64,000 nt of DNA from Micromonospora sp. RHAY321 (GTDB lineage: Bacteria > Actinomycetota > Actinomycetes > Mycobacteriales > Micromonosporaceae): NCBI RefSeq assembly GCF_023896955.1, contig NZ_JAMHIW010000003.1, positions 558,001-622,000 on the forward strand, read 5' to 3'. A program made the position numbers and the translations under genes. Below are positions 53,582-64,000 of the stretch, piece by piece (within the stretch, counting starts at the first letter, position 1; the number at the start of each line of letters is the position of its first letter). Under the pieces are notes generated by a model, which did not search any database, was not told where the DNA came from, and saw only the letters and a list, made by a program, of their open reading frames with translations.

Positions 53582-56377
53582 TTGCTCTATCGGAGTTCAC
53601 GCCGCCGCGGCGCAACAGCAGCCGCCACCACCGGCATTCTCATCACGGGGCTGATACTCGCTCCGTCCGCGCCGGCCCAGGCCAGCCACAACCAGGCGAA
53701 AGACGAAGCCGTTCGGTCGGGCAACGCACGCTTCGAAGTGCTGTCCCCGACCCTGATCCGCACCGAGTACCAGAAGGACGGCAGGTTCACCGACGCCGCC
53801 ACGTTCAACGCCATCGGGCGCGATGATTTCCCCCGTACGCGTTTCACCAAGCGCATCGATCACGGCTGGCTCACCATCGACACCGGCGCGATGACGTTGC
53901 GTTACCAGGTCGGCTCGGGCGCGTTCACCGCCGACAACCTCACCGTGCAGCTCAAGACCGGCAAGCAGACCGTGCAGGGCCAACCGTGGGCCGGCCACAC
54001 CGCCCCGGCCTGCGCGTTCGGCGCGCTCTGCGAGGCCGAATCGCTGCAGCTGAACGGCCCCGGCGTGGCCACCGACCACCGGGGATTCACCGGACACGGC
54101 TTCGCGGCGGGTTTCGCCTCGTCCGGCGACTCGGTCACGTTCGCGCTCGATGCTCCAAAGGGCGGCACGAAGCAGCTCACCGTCCGCTACGCCAACAGCA
54201 CCGGCGGCGACGGCCAGAACGTGGCCCGCACCCTCACGGTTCACGTCGACGGCGATGCCGGCCGCACGCTGACGCTGCCGCCCACCGCGAACTGGGACAC
54301 CTGGGGCCTGGCCAGCGTGCCGGTCGACCTCACCGCGGGCCAGCACGAGATCAGCATCGTGCGAGGTCCCAACGACTCCGGCAACGTGAACGTCGACAGC
54401 CTCGCGGTGGTCAACCCGGGCGACCCGTTCCCGGCACCGACCCCGCCCCAGCCGCAGCCCCTGCGGTTCGGCACGCTGGGAGAGGCCGAGACCGGCGCGC
54501 TGACCGGCGGCGCGAGGCCCTCGAACGACCACAACGGCGCTTCCGGTACGGGCTTCCTGGCCGGCCTGGAAAGCACCACGTCCGCTGACGCGCTCACCGT
54601 GACGGATGTTCCGTCCGCCGGTGACTATCAGGTGCAGATCCGGTACGCCAACGGCCAGGCCGGCTCCCAGCCGAGCCAGGCGCGCACCATGTCGGTCACG
54701 GCGGGAACGGGGGCGCCGGTCACGGCGACCCTCCCGCCGACCAGCGGATGGGACTACTGGAACACCCTTTCCGTCCCGGTCCACCTCGAGCGCGGCACCA
54801 ACACCGTGACGCTGGGGTGCCCCACGGATGCCAGCTGCAACGTCAACGTGGACACGGTCGCCGTCACGAGCTCGGACTCTCCGCTGCTCGCTCCGCACGC
54901 GCCGCTCGGCGGCTACCGCCGGGGTCTGGACGGCGTGACCGGTTCCGCGCTCACCGCTCCGGGCCTTCTCTACCAGGACGGCTGGTACCTGCTCGACGAC
55001 TCGGCCTCGGCCCTGAGCAACACCAAGCCCCGGCCCGCCGCCGAGCAGGACGGCTACGTCTTCGCGTACGGGCAGGACTTCACCCGTGGTTTGAAGGACC
55101 TGTCGACCCTGACCGGGCCCACGAAGCTGCTGCCGAAGTGGGCGTACGGGGTGTGGTACTCCGAGTACTACGACCGCACCGCCACCGAGTTCCAGGACCT
55201 GGTGACCCGGGCCAAGGCCGAGGGTGTGCCGATGGATGTGCTCGTCCTCGACACCGACGTCAAGGCGCCGGACAAGTGGAACGGCTGGAGCATCGACCCC
55301 ACCCGGATCCCCGACCCGAAGGCGTTCTTCGACTGGGCCAAGAACCAGGGCCTGCACACCGGCATCAACATCCACCCCAGCATCCTTGGCTCGGACCCGA
55401 AGTTCGCGCAGGCGCAGGCCACCGCGAAGGGCAAGCTCCAGCGCGTCGGCTGCAACGGCGGTGCCGACTGCTACGCGTTCGACTTCGGCGACCCGGACCA
55501 GCTCAAGGCGTACATGCAGCTCCACGACGGGATGCTGCCGAAGGGCACCAAGGGCCCGGACCTCTGGTGGCTGGACTGGTGCTGCGACAACACGAAGTCC
55601 TCGCTCGCCGGAGTGACCGCGGACGCATGGATCAACCAGCAGTACGCCGACAAGACCGGTTTCGCCTTCTCCCGGGCGTACGGCTCGTTGCAGGCCGGCG
55701 GCTACAGCAGCCCGACCCCGGTGTCGACCGGACCGTGGGCCGACAAGCGCACCACGCTGCACTTCACCGGCGACACCACCTCCGACTGGCAGACCCTCCA
55801 GATGGAGGTCGGCTACACGCCGGGCGAGTCGGCCGCGACCGGGCTGGCCGCTGTCAGCCACGACATCGGCGGGCACACGGGCGGCCTCCAGGAGCCGGGC
55901 AGCGAACCGGGCAGCACCAAACTGCCCGACGACCTGTACGCCCGGTGGGTCCAGTTCGGTACGTTCCAGCCGATCGACCGGCTGCACTCCAACCACAGCG
56001 ACCGGCTTCCCTGGCAGTACGGACCGGCCGCGAACGCGTCGGCCAAGAAGTTCCTGAACCTGCGGGAGGAACTGCTGCCGTACACCTACGCCGCAGCCAA
56101 GGAGGCCACCCGCACGGGTACGCCCATCGTCCGCTCGATGTACCTGGCGTACGCGAATGAGCAGGCCGCGTACGCCACCGCCGGTTCCGAGTACCTCTAC
56201 GGCCCGGACTACCTGGTGGCACCGGTGACGACGCCCGGCAACACCGCCACGACGTCGGTGTGGTTCCCGCCGGGCAACAGCTGGACCGACATCTTCACCG
56301 GGAAGACCTATCGGGGCGGCACCACGCAGAACATCACCACCACGCTGGACACCATGCCGGTGTTCAAGAAGCACTGA
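53582..56377 (+). CDS. Secreted glycoside hydrolase family 31 with two inserted CBMs (931 aa)
   Basis: Exported alpha-glycosidase (alpha-glucosidase or alpha-xylosidase type). Signal peptide about 1-37. The N-terminal sandwich (about 40-135) is interrupted by two CBM6/35-like domains (about 145-285 and 300-430; each with a GFAAGF or GFLAGL turn and an NVNVD core) and then resumes at HAPLGGYRRGLDGV. Catalytic barrel: nucleophile Asp in WWLDWCC, acid/base Asp in GDTTSDW, and VSHDIGGHTGG. TTG 53582 start with GAGGAG upstream. It stands alone; substrate specificity is uncertain. Confidence 0.9.
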   Translation: MLYRSSRRRGATAAATTGILITGLILAPSAPAQASHNQAKDEAVRSGNARFEVLSPTLIRTEYQKDGRFTDAATFNAIGRDDFPRTRFTKRIDHGWLTIDTGAMTLRYQVGSGAFTADNLTVQLKTGKQTVQGQPWAGHTAPACAFGALCEAESLQLNGPGVATDHRGFTGHGFAAGFASSGDSVTFALDAPKGGTKQLTVRYANSTGGDGQNVARTLTVHVDGDAGRTLTLPPTANWDTWGLASVPVDLTAGQHEISIVRGPNDSGNVNVDSLAVVNPGDPFPAPTPPQPQPLRFGTLGEAETGALTGGARPSNDHNGASGTGFLAGLESTTSADALTVTDVPSAGDYQVQIRYANGQAGSQPSQARTMSVTAGTGAPVTATLPPTSGWDYWNTLSVPVHLERGTNTVTLGCPTDASCNVNVDTVAVTSSDSPLLAPHAPLGGYRRGLDGVTGSALTAPGLLYQDGWYLLDDSASALSNTKPRPAAEQDGYVFAYGQDFTRGLKDLSTLTGPTKLLPKWAYGVWYSEYYDRTATEFQDLVTRAKAEGVPMDVLVLDTDVKAPDKWNGWSIDPTRIPDPKAFFDWAKNQGLHTGINIHPSILGSDPKFAQAQATAKGKLQRVGCNGGADCYAFDFGDPDQLKAYMQLHDGMLPKGTKGPDLWWLDWCCDNTKSSLAGVTADAWINQQYADKTGFAFSRAYGSLQAGGYSSPTPVSTGPWADKRTTLHFTGDTTSDWQTLQMEVGYTPGESAATGLAAVSHDIGGHTGGLQEPGSEPGSTKLPDDLYARWVQFGTFQPIDRLHSNHSDRLPWQYGPAANASAKKFLNLREELLPYTYAAAKEATRTGTPIVRSMYLAYANEQAAYATAGSEYLYGPDYLVAPVTTPGNTATTSVWFPPGNSWTDIFTGKTYRGGTTQNITTTLDTMPVFKKH

Positions 56378-56479
56378 GACGGTCAGTCCCAGACCGGCAC
56401 CCACCACCACCCGCCTTCCGGGGCGGCTTCCAGGGCGGGTCCGGACGTCGGCCGGGTGGGGAAACCCACCCGGCCGGCG

Positions 56480-58069
<1,590 letters not shown>

Positions 58070-58101
58070 CCGGGACCAGACCCGACGACGACAGGAGCAT
58101 C

Positions 58102-59145
58102 ATGGACCAGTTGAGCCGCCGCGCCCGCGACCTCGGGATCGTCGTCGGGCCACTGCCGACCGGTCGGCACAACGCGATCACCGACGTCACCGGGATCCTG
58201 GTCGGGCACACCACCATCGACGACGGTGCCGACCTGCACACCGGTGTCACCGCCGTGGTGCCGAGCCAACTCGGCCCGGGACGATGGACCCTGCCGGCCG
58301 CCGTGTACTCCGGCAACGGCCACGGCAAGCTCGTCGGCTCGACACAGGTGGACGAACTCGGCGTACTGGAGTCGCCGATCGTCCTGACCGCAACGCTGTC
58401 CGTCTTCCGGGCGGCGGACGCGCTGCTGAGTCACCTGATGGACCGTCGCCCCGAGGGTCTGTCGTTCAACCCCCTGGTCGGCGAGACCAACGACGGCCAC
58501 CTCTCCGACATCCGCCGCCGTCCGATCACCGAGGGGCACGTGCTCGCCGCCATCTCGGGGGCGTCCGGCGGGCCGCCGGCGGAGGGCTGCGTCGGGGCCG
58601 GCACCGGCACTACGACGCTGGGCTTCAAGGGCGGCATCGGCACCTCGTCGAGGACGGTACGGGTGGCCGACCGTCCAGCGACCGTCGGTGCCCTCGTCCA
58701 GTCCAACTTCGGCGGATCGCTGACCGTACTCGGCGTCCCGATGCCGGTCGACGAACTGGTCCCGGACGCCGACCGGATCGAACCGCCTGGCAACTCCTGC
58801 ATGATCGTGGTGGCCACCGACGTACCCCTGGATGCCCGGCAGCTCGGGCGGCTCGCCCGGCGGGCGGTCTTCGCGATGGGCCGGGTCGGGGCGGCCTACA
58901 GCAACGGCAGCGGCGACTACGCGATCGCGTTCAGCACTGCGGAGCCGGACCAGCGTCCCATCCCGGACGGGGAGATCAACCCGGTCTTCGCCGCCGTCCT
59001 GGACTCGGTCGAGGAAGCGCTGCTCAACTCCCTCTTCACCGCGACCACCACCACCGGGATGGCCGGTCGTACCAGTCACGCCGTTCCACACGAGGCCGTG
59101 GTCCGACGGTTGTCGGCGGCGGGCCGGCTGACGGACCCGGCCTGA
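58102..59145 (+). CDS. P1-family peptidase, DmpA-like (347 aa)
   Basis: Ntn-type aminopeptidase (DmpA/beta-peptidyl aminopeptidase). The N-terminus ITDVTGILVGHTTIDD is typical; self-cleavage should occur before the catalytic Ser in QSNFGGSLTVLG (consensus N/S-F-G); another marker is GCVGAGTGTTTLGFKGGIG and SGDYAIAFST. It lies 33 bases after LtrA with GGAG upstream of ATG 58102, so the two may be co-transcribed. Substrate may be D- or beta-amino-acid amides. Confidence 0.92.
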   Translation: MDQLSRRARDLGIVVGPLPTGRHNAITDVTGILVGHTTIDDGADLHTGVTAVVPSQLGPGRWTLPAAVYSGNGHGKLVGSTQVDELGVLESPIVLTATLSVFRAADALLSHLMDRRPEGLSFNPLVGETNDGHLSDIRRRPITEGHVLAAISGASGGPPAEGCVGAGTGTTTLGFKGGIGTSSRTVRVADRPATVGALVQSNFGGSLTVLGVPMPVDELVPDADRIEPPGNSCMIVVATDVPLDARQLGRLARRAVFAMGRVGAAYSNGSGDYAIAFSTAEPDQRPIPDGEINPVFAAVLDSVEEALLNSLFTATTTTGMAGRTSHAVPHEAVVRRLSAAGRLTDPA

Positions 59146-59220
59146 CCGGGCCGGTGAGGGTGGCGGCCAGGGCGCTGTACTTTCAGACCACGGCTTCAGT
59201 GGTGTGAGGGACGACCGAGG
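59146..59220. other. Gap between convergent genes
   Basis: Short; no clear terminator or gene. Confidence 0.3.
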
Positions 59221-59898
59221 TCAGGCGGGTGGCGTGCTCTGACGACGCCTCCGCTCGATGTCCCTCTGGACCTCGGGATCCCACAGGGCGGCGTTCCAGT
59301 CCTCAGGCTGCGGCTCGGCCGGAAGCGGAGTCCCCGCCGTCAGCGACACGCTCTGCCGCTGCTGCGGAACGTCGTCCGCCAGGCCGGCCGGGCCGGCCGC
59401 GGTCACTGGCGTCGCCGGCTCGGCGAGCCGGCGACTGACCCGGTTGTGGGTGATCAGCGACCCGATGATGACGAGGATCGCAGCCGCCGCCCGGACGACG
59501 TGAAACGCCGTCGGCGTCTTCATCGGCAGGAGGTACGACAGGACGAGGATGATCGAGCCCCCGGAGATCGCCCAGTTCCGGACCGCCGCGACCGTGCCTC
59601 CGTGGGCTTCGACGACGTCCTTCGTGGCGTTGGACCAGGTCAGGAAGGCGAAGAAGAGTGCCAACGGCACGGCAATCGACAGTACGGTGACGGCCTTCCC
59701 GCCTGGCGACGTCAGCACGTCGGCGCTGATCCCCGCTCGGACCATCGACAGCCCTGCGAGCATCACGGCGAGCGCCACCAGAGCCCACAGGGCGACTTGC
59801 CACCGCGCGGGCGGCCGCGTCACGGGAACGGGTCCGCCAACACAGCTGTGACCCTGTCCCAGGTGGTCGAGCTGGACACCGCACTTCGGACAGTTCAT
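59221..59898 (-). CDS. Zinc-ribbon membrane protein, DUF4328-like (225 aa)
   Basis: N-terminal half zinc ribbon (MNCPKCGVQLDHLGQGHSC), then four helices: LWALVALAVMLAGLSMV, VTVLSIAVPLALFFAFLTW, ISGGSIILVLSYLLPM and FHVVRAAAAILVIIGSLITH. A soluble Pro-rich tail (EDWNAALWDPEVQRDIERRR) ends it. The central part with RNWAISGG resembles DUF4328 proteins of unknown role. Convergent with the P1 peptidase gene and divergent from the next small gene. Confidence 0.78.
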   Translation of the reverse strand: MNCPKCGVQLDHLGQGHSCVGGPVPVTRPPARWQVALWALVALAVMLAGLSMVRAGISADVLTSPGGKAVTVLSIAVPLALFFAFLTWSNATKDVVEAHGGTVAAVRNWAISGGSIILVLSYLLPMKTPTAFHVVRAAAAILVIIGSLITHNRVSRRLAEPATPVTAAGPAGLADDVPQQRQSVSLTAGTPLPAEPQPEDWNAALWDPEVQRDIERRRRQSTPPA

Positions 59899-60001
59899 GG
59901 TCAGCCATCCCCCGCACTGACTGTTGAGGCCGCAGCAGGCTAGCAGCCGGGCGACCCTCGGGCGGGGCGCTCAGGCTCCGGCTCCTGCCATGCTGGCTCG
60001 C

Positions 60002-60307
60002 ATGCTGCTGCCACCCGCTCTCGCACGAGAGTTGTCGATCCTGCGCAGGGCGTACCCCGATGAAGTGCCGGACGAGGACTACCGTGCCCTTCTCGTCGTC
60101 CTGTGGCCCGACTTCTCCGACCGCAACCTCGCCGCCGTCGTCGCCGAACTGGTCGGTGGTGAGCCTGCCCTCGTCGCTCACGACGCCACCGCGGCCGTGG
60201 CCGGCCAGGTACGGCCGCTGGCGCGCGACATCGAGAGGGTGCGGGAGCGGCTGGCTTCGGCCGGCTATGTGGCCGATGACGAGGTGACGGGCGAACCGGA
60301 GGAGTGA
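60002..60307 (+). CDS. Unknown soluble protein (101 aa)
   Basis: Not a family I can name, but the pattern is conserved-looking: LPPALARELSILRRAYPDEV, DEDYRALLVVLWPDFSDRN, LAAVVAELVGGEPALVAHDA and a C-terminal helix (PLARDIERVRERLASAGYVA). No membrane segment. ATG 60002 is preferred; ATG 59990 is also possible, and neither has a strong ribosome-binding site. Convergent with the second LtrA gene. Confidence 0.65.
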   Translation: MLLPPALARELSILRRAYPDEVPDEDYRALLVVLWPDFSDRNLAAVVAELVGGEPALVAHDATAAVAGQVRPLARDIERVRERLASAGYVADDEVTGEPEE

Positions 60308-60326
60308 CCCGAGGTGACGTCGGTCG

Positions 60327-61487
60327 TCAGCGGGCTCGGGCGGGACGGAAGGTGAAAATGCCGGCCCGGTCCAGGACGGCGACCACGAGCAGCACCCCGG
60401 TGGCGACCGCACTGACCGCCAGCAGCGGTAGTCGCATGGCGACCGCCGCGCCGACCAGCGCGAGCAGGCCGGCCACTCTCGGCCAGGAGATCCGCCGGTG
60501 GATCGCGATCGAGAACAGGATCCGCCCGAGGAGGAAGAGGGTCGGTCCGCCCAGAATGACCAGGACGACGGTCGTGCCGCCGATCTCGGTGGGGTGGGCG
60601 ATGGCGACTTCGGCCCCGACGGCGGTGGCCACGATCCCGGCGATCATCACCAGGTGCAGGTAGCTGGTGACGACGCCGAGCCGGGACGGGTCGGCGTGCT
60701 CGATGGCCGGGCCCAGGCGCTGGCCGGCGGGCGTCACGTAGAGCAGGCCGATCAGCACGGCGTTGGCGAAGACCAGCAGGAAGGCGGCGGTCTCCGGGAG
60801 GTTCAGGCGGGTGCCGGCGTACGTGAGGCCGGCGACGAGGATGAGTTCGCCGAGCGCGATGATCATGATTTGCTGGTACCGCTCGGCGAAGTGCTCGCCC
60901 GCGAGGTGCAGCTCCTCCTGCCGGGCCCGCCCCAGCGACGGCGTGGGCCAGCCGAGTCGTGGGCCGATGAGGTCGATCGCGAGGGCGAGCACCCACAGCG
61001 GCACCCGCCACTCCGGCAGGAACGCGCCGAGCAGCCACGGTACGGCGGAGACGCTGTACCAGGTGAGGATCCGCAGCGCCCGGCTCTGCCGCGGGTGACC
61101 GCGCAGCATGAGGGCGGTGACGGTGCCACGGGCGAGGTGGACAGCGACGTACGCGCCGGCGAAGAGCAGGCCCCGCCCGTCCAGTGCCTTCGGGATCGCC
61201 ACGCCGGCCAGCAGGCTGCCCAGCGTGGCGCCGACCAGCAGCCCTCGGATCGGCAATGCCTCCGGGTCGTACCAGTCGGCTAGCCAGGTGGTGGTCACCC
61301 AGATCCACCAGACACCGGCCAGCAGCAGCGCGGTGCGCAGCGCACCCACCAGGCTGAGGTCGGCGAGGAAGTGCTGCGCCAGTTGGCTGAGGGCGAGGAC
61401 GAACGCCAGGTCGAAGAAGAGTTCGAGGAAGGAGGCGCTGAGCGGCACGTCCCTTCCGCGCAGCAGCCGTTCGGGCCTGCTCACCAT
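60327..61487 (-). CDS. LtrA family membrane protein, copy 2 (386 aa)
   Basis: Paralogue of the gene at 56888. Same N-terminal signature ASFLELFFDLAFVLALSQLA, same RYQQIMIIALGELILVAGLT, and SYLHLVMIAGIVATAVGAEV. ATG 61487 is supported by GGGAGGAG five bases upstream; the longer frame has none. Role unknown as for copy 1. Confidence 0.9.
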   Translation of the reverse strand: MVSRPERLLRGRDVPLSASFLELFFDLAFVLALSQLAQHFLADLSLVGALRTALLLAGVWWIWVTTTWLADWYDPEALPIRGLLVGATLGSLLAGVAIPKALDGRGLLFAGAYVAVHLARGTVTALMLRGHPRQSRALRILTWYSVSAVPWLLGAFLPEWRVPLWVLALAIDLIGPRLGWPTPSLGRARQEELHLAGEHFAERYQQIMIIALGELILVAGLTYAGTRLNLPETAAFLLVFANAVLIGLLYVTPAGQRLGPAIEHADPSRLGVVTSYLHLVMIAGIVATAVGAEVAIAHPTEIGGTTVVLVILGGPTLFLLGRILFSIAIHRRISWPRVAGLLALVGAAVAMRLPLLAVSAVATGVLLVVAVLDRAGIFTFRPARAR

Positions 61488-61559
61488 CGGCGCTCCTCCC
61501 GGTGGCACGCCCTGTGTCCGTCGTACCACCTGGGACGGACCGCCGGAGGCGAAAGCGGG

Positions 61560-62357
61560 TCAGCGCCGGATGCCGACCCCCGCGTAGCCGTGCGAGTCGA
61601 CGAGCTCCGGTTCGCCGTCCGGCCGCCAGCGGGTGGTCTCCACCAGGCCGGGCTCCACCAGGTCGTACCCCTCGAAGAAGCGCAGCGTCTCGGCGTGCGT
61701 GCGCGGCACCAGCGGGGCGCTGCTGTTGCGGTAGACGGCCTGCCCCCGCTCGGCCAGCTCCGGCGGGATGCCGTCCAGCGTCAGGTGGGACAGCACCAGG
61801 TGGCTGCCGGGTGCGGAGGCGTCGCGCAGCCGGGCGATCGCCGCCCACGGGTCGGCCTGGTCCGACACGAAGTGCAGCACCGCGAGGAGCAGCACCGCCA
61901 CCGGGCGGTCCAGGTCGAGCATGCCCCGCACGTCCGGGTGGGCCAGCAGCTCGTCCGGCCGCCGCAGGTCACCCTGGACGACCGCGGTCCCGGGTACCCC
62001 GGTCAGCAACTGCCGGGCGTACGCCACCGCCACCTCGTCGTAGTCGACGTAGACCACCCGCGCGTCGGGTGCCACCGCCCGCACCACCTCGTGCACGGTG
62101 CCCTGCGTGGGCAGCCCGGCGCCGATGTCGAGGAACTGGCGGACGCCCTGCTCGGCGGCGTACCGGACGGCACGGTGCAGGAAGTGCCGGTTGGTCTGGG
62201 CGGCGACCCCGGTCTCCGGGAAGATCTCCAGCACCCGGTCGGCGGCGGCCCGGTCGGCGGCGAAGTTGTGGCTCCCGCCGAGGAAGTAGTCGTACATCCG
62301 GGCGACGTTGGGTCGGGCGGTGACGTCGATCGTGTCGGGTGCCGGCTGGTCGGTCAC
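61560..62357 (-). CDS. SAM-dependent methyltransferase, DUF574 type (265 aa)
   Basis: Actinobacterial S-adenosyl methyltransferase (Methyltransf_19/DUF574): N-terminal PNVARMYDYFLGGSHNFAAD, an unusually conserved family start, and SAM-binding QFLDIGAGLPTQGTVHEVV, then VVYVDYDEVAVAYARQLL. The family has no proven substrate. GTG 62357 start. Divergent from the next gene. Confidence 0.92.
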   Translation of the reverse strand: MTDQPAPDTIDVTARPNVARMYDYFLGGSHNFAADRAAADRVLEIFPETGVAAQTNRHFLHRAVRYAAEQGVRQFLDIGAGLPTQGTVHEVVRAVAPDARVVYVDYDEVAVAYARQLLTGVPGTAVVQGDLRRPDELLAHPDVRGMLDLDRPVAVLLLAVLHFVSDQADPWAAIARLRDASAPGSHLVLSHLTLDGIPPELAERGQAVYRNSSAPLVPRTHAETLRFFEGYDLVEPGLVETTRWRPDGEPELVDSHGYAGVGIRR

Positions 62358-62504
62358 GAGGGGGTTCCCTTCGACGGCGAGGTCGGATCCCGATGTCTAG
62401 CACCCGGGGCGACGACCCGCTGACCCCTCCTGTCGTTGATCCGGCTGCACCCCTGGTCAACGCCGACGACGGTGGGGGCACCGACTCATCGAGGAGCGAC
62501 GCCG
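62358..62504. other. Divergent intergenic region
   Basis: About 150 bases between the methyltransferase and the next gene; no clear promoter pair, but GAGGAG for the plus-strand gene at 62491-62496. Confidence 0.35.
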
Positions 62505-62969
62505 ATGACCAGTCAGCGGGAAACCGTGCGGGTCGACCACGACCTGTTCCGCGCCGTGTACGACTCACCCGCGTCGCTGCCCGGTCGGCACCGGTGGACG
62601 ACGCCGGAGTCGGACGTCCGGCGGCTGGAGAAGCTGCTCGGCATGCCGGCGCGCAGCATCGGCGCCCCGCTCTGGGTCAGCGGCGACGAGCCGGACTGCC
62701 CGAAGTGCAGCCGGCGGGTCACCTGGTACGACATCGTCTCGTCGGCGCTGTCCGGCCTGCACGACAAGGCCATGATCGCGACGGTCATCCTCGGCGAGCA
62801 CAAGTACGTCAACACCGAGGTGCCCGACGCCATCCCCGGTGTCCGCTGCGCCGACTGCCACACCGCGATCGACGGCCTGCGCAGCTTCAAGTGCCACAAC
62901 TGGGCGTACGCCTTCGAAGCGTTGGAGGCCGTTCGCGAGCGGATGGCCGGCGGTCCCACGCCGACCTGA
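62505..62969 (+). CDS. Unknown protein with two CxxC motifs (154 aa)
   Basis: ATG 62505 with GAGGAG eight bases upstream. Two Cys pairs, DCPKCSRRVTWYDIVSSAL and VRCADCHTAIDGLRSFKCHN, probably make one zinc site. The N-terminal region has DLFRAVYDSPASLPGRHRW. It is not a family I can name, and the zinc-binding idea is inference from Cys spacing. No membrane segment. Confidence 0.75.
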   Translation: MTSQRETVRVDHDLFRAVYDSPASLPGRHRWTTPESDVRRLEKLLGMPARSIGAPLWVSGDEPDCPKCSRRVTWYDIVSSALSGLHDKAMIATVILGEHKYVNTEVPDAIPGVRCADCHTAIDGLRSFKCHNWAYAFEALEAVRERMAGGPTPT

Positions 62970-62980
62970 GCGGCGGCGGG

Positions 62981-64000
62981 TCAGCCGGCCGAGCGGCGGG
63001 CGGGGCGGCGGCCGGGCGGTGAGTGTGGCTCCGGCCCGGGGTCGGGCAGCGGTGGCATCGGCCGGACGACCGGCTCGGCACCGGTGACCCGCACCTGCTC
63101 ACCGTGGTGCCACAGGTCGACCGCGGCGTCGGGGGCGGCGTCGGGCAGCTCGTAGCGGGCCTCGGCGGGAGTCAGCGTGACCCGCAGACGGTGTTCACGC
63201 CAGCGCAGGTTGAACGCCAACCGGTCGATCCGCCGGGGCAGCCGGGGGTCGAAGGAGAGCACCCCCCGGTCGTCGCGCAGCCCGCCGAAGCCCTGCACCA
63301 GCGCCAGCCACGCCCCGGCCAGCGAGGCCAGGTGCAGCCCGTCGGCGGTCTTGTCGCCCAGGTCCTCCAGGTCCTGGAGCACCGACTCGGCGAACAGGTC
63401 GTACGCCAGGTCGAGGTGCCCGACCTCGGCGGCCAGCACGGCCTGCGGGGCGGCCGACAGCGACGAGTCGCGGACCGTGCGGGCCTCGTAGTAGGCCAGG
63501 TTGCGGGCCTTCTCGTCGGCGGTGAACTCGCCGGGGCAGTGCTGCATGGCCAGCACGAGGTCGGCCTGTTTGACCACCTGCCTGCGATACAGCTCCAGGT
63601 AGGGGTAGTGCAGCAGCAGCGGATAGTCGTCCTCGCCGGTGTTCGCGAAGTCCCACTCCGGCTGCTCGGTGAACCCGGCGGCCTGCTGGTGCACCTCGCG
63701 CTCCCGGTCGTACGGGACGAAGACCCCGTCGGCGGCGGCACGCCAGCCCGCCACCTCTGCCGGGTCCACGCCGAGCCGGCCGGCCAGCTCGGGGTGGCGC
63801 TCGGCGGCGTCGGCCGCGCCACGCAGATTGCGCCGGGCCATCAGGTTGGTGAAGACGTTGTCGTTGACCAGCGCGGCGTACTCGTCGGGGCCGGTCACGC
63901 CGTGCAGGTGGAACGCGCCGTCGTCCGACCAGTGGCCGAAACCGTGCCACAGCCGGGCGGTCTCCACCAGCAGTTCCAATCCCGCCTCGGCGAGGAACTG
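62981..64000 (-). CDS. Glycoside hydrolase family 65 (trehalose/kojibiose phosphorylase-like), C-terminal part
   Basis: The 5' part lies beyond the window edge; the frame is open through 64000. The (alpha/alpha)6-barrel core has FHLHGVTGPDEYAALVNDNV with the general-acid Glu of GH65 (DEY), and RQVVKQADLVLAMQHCPGEF with KQAD. The C-terminal beta domain (about the last 90 residues) follows, then a Pro/Arg-rich tail. GH65 phosphorylases split alpha-glucobioses such as maltose, trehalose or kojibiose with phosphate. The gene upstream is not visible; often it is a beta-phosphoglucomutase. Confidence 0.9.
   Translation of the reverse strand, partial: QFLAEAGLELLVETARLWHGFGHWSDDGAFHLHGVTGPDEYAALVNDNVFTNLMARRNLRGAADAAERHPELAGRLGVDPAEVAGWRAAADGVFVPYDREREVHQQAAGFTEQPEWDFANTGEDDYPLLLHYPYLELYRRQVVKQADLVLAMQHCPGEFTADEKARNLAYYEARTVRDSSLSAAPQAVLAAEVGHLDLAYDLFAESVLQDLEDLGDKTADGLHLASLAGAWLALVQGFGGLRDDRGVLSFDPRLPRRIDRLAFNLRWREHRLRVTLTPAEARYELPDAAPDAAVDLWHHGEQVRVTGAEPVVRPMPPLPDPGPEPHSPPGRRPARRSAG

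Overview
The window is high-GC actinobacterial chromosome, most likely Micromonosporaceae (Micromonospora or a close relative). This is inferred from roughly 70+ % GC coding DNA with strong third-position bias, many GTG starts, start/stop overlaps (ATGA/GTGA), frequent leaderless genes (TANNNT 6-7 nt before the start), a DUF574-type SAM methyltransferase, LtrA paralogues, Eis-type acetyltransferase and an actinobacterial tyrosine integrase at a tRNA-Lys. No species-level claim can be made from sequence alone.

Layout. 1-5.4 kb: system II cytochrome c maturation (ccsB, resB, ccdA, ResA/TlpA-like), a histidine phosphatase and hemL, all on the minus strand and mostly overlapping. 5.5-13.2 kb: a signalling block with a STAS protein, a response regulator coupled to a very large cytosolic hybrid histidine kinase with seven near-identical HAMP-linker repeats, and a divergent SpoIIE phosphatase carrying an anti-sigma ATPase domain. 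13.2-22.9 kb: a small membrane protein, FAD oxidase, S9 oligopeptidase, a 51-aa membrane protein, a deacetylase-glycosyltransferase fusion, and an FtsX/ATPase exporter with PadR regulator. 22.9-30.5 kb: a DinB-like protein, an AraC regulator, then a six-gene stressosome operon (rsbR-rsbS-rsbT-rsbX-like-kinase-rsbU-like) and a divergent STAS gene. 30.5-42.7 kb: ordinary core genes (MFS, GntR, mscL, BenE/XRE pair, PP2C, PadR-ABC, Eis-like, beta-helix lipoprotein, epimerase).

42.85-52.64 kb: an integrated genomic island in tRNA-Lys(TTT). It is bounded by a 42-bp perfect direct repeat, with matching 21-bp repeats just inside both ends, has clearly lower GC and different codon use, and carries a frameshifted integrase. 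Its cargo is a four-gene, translationally coupled operon: hsdM, hsdS, a PtuA-like AAA ATPase and a PtuB-like HNH nuclease. No hsdR lies in the island. I propose that the ATPase-nuclease pair (Septu-type effector) replaces the missing restriction subunit; this is the most promising candidate for an undescribed system. An EVE-like protein, a GntR regulator and a three-gene cassette of tiny proteins complete the island. The DNA just beyond the right repeat resembles the island's own left end, suggesting a second, eroded element in tandem.

52.7-64 kb: flanking accessory and core genes: a SUKH-like protein, a secreted GH31 enzyme with two carbohydrate-binding domains inserted, an arginyl-tRNA synthetase relic, two LtrA paralogues, a P1 peptidase, several small unknown proteins, a DUF574 methyltransferase and the 3' part of a GH65 phosphorylase running off the window edge.
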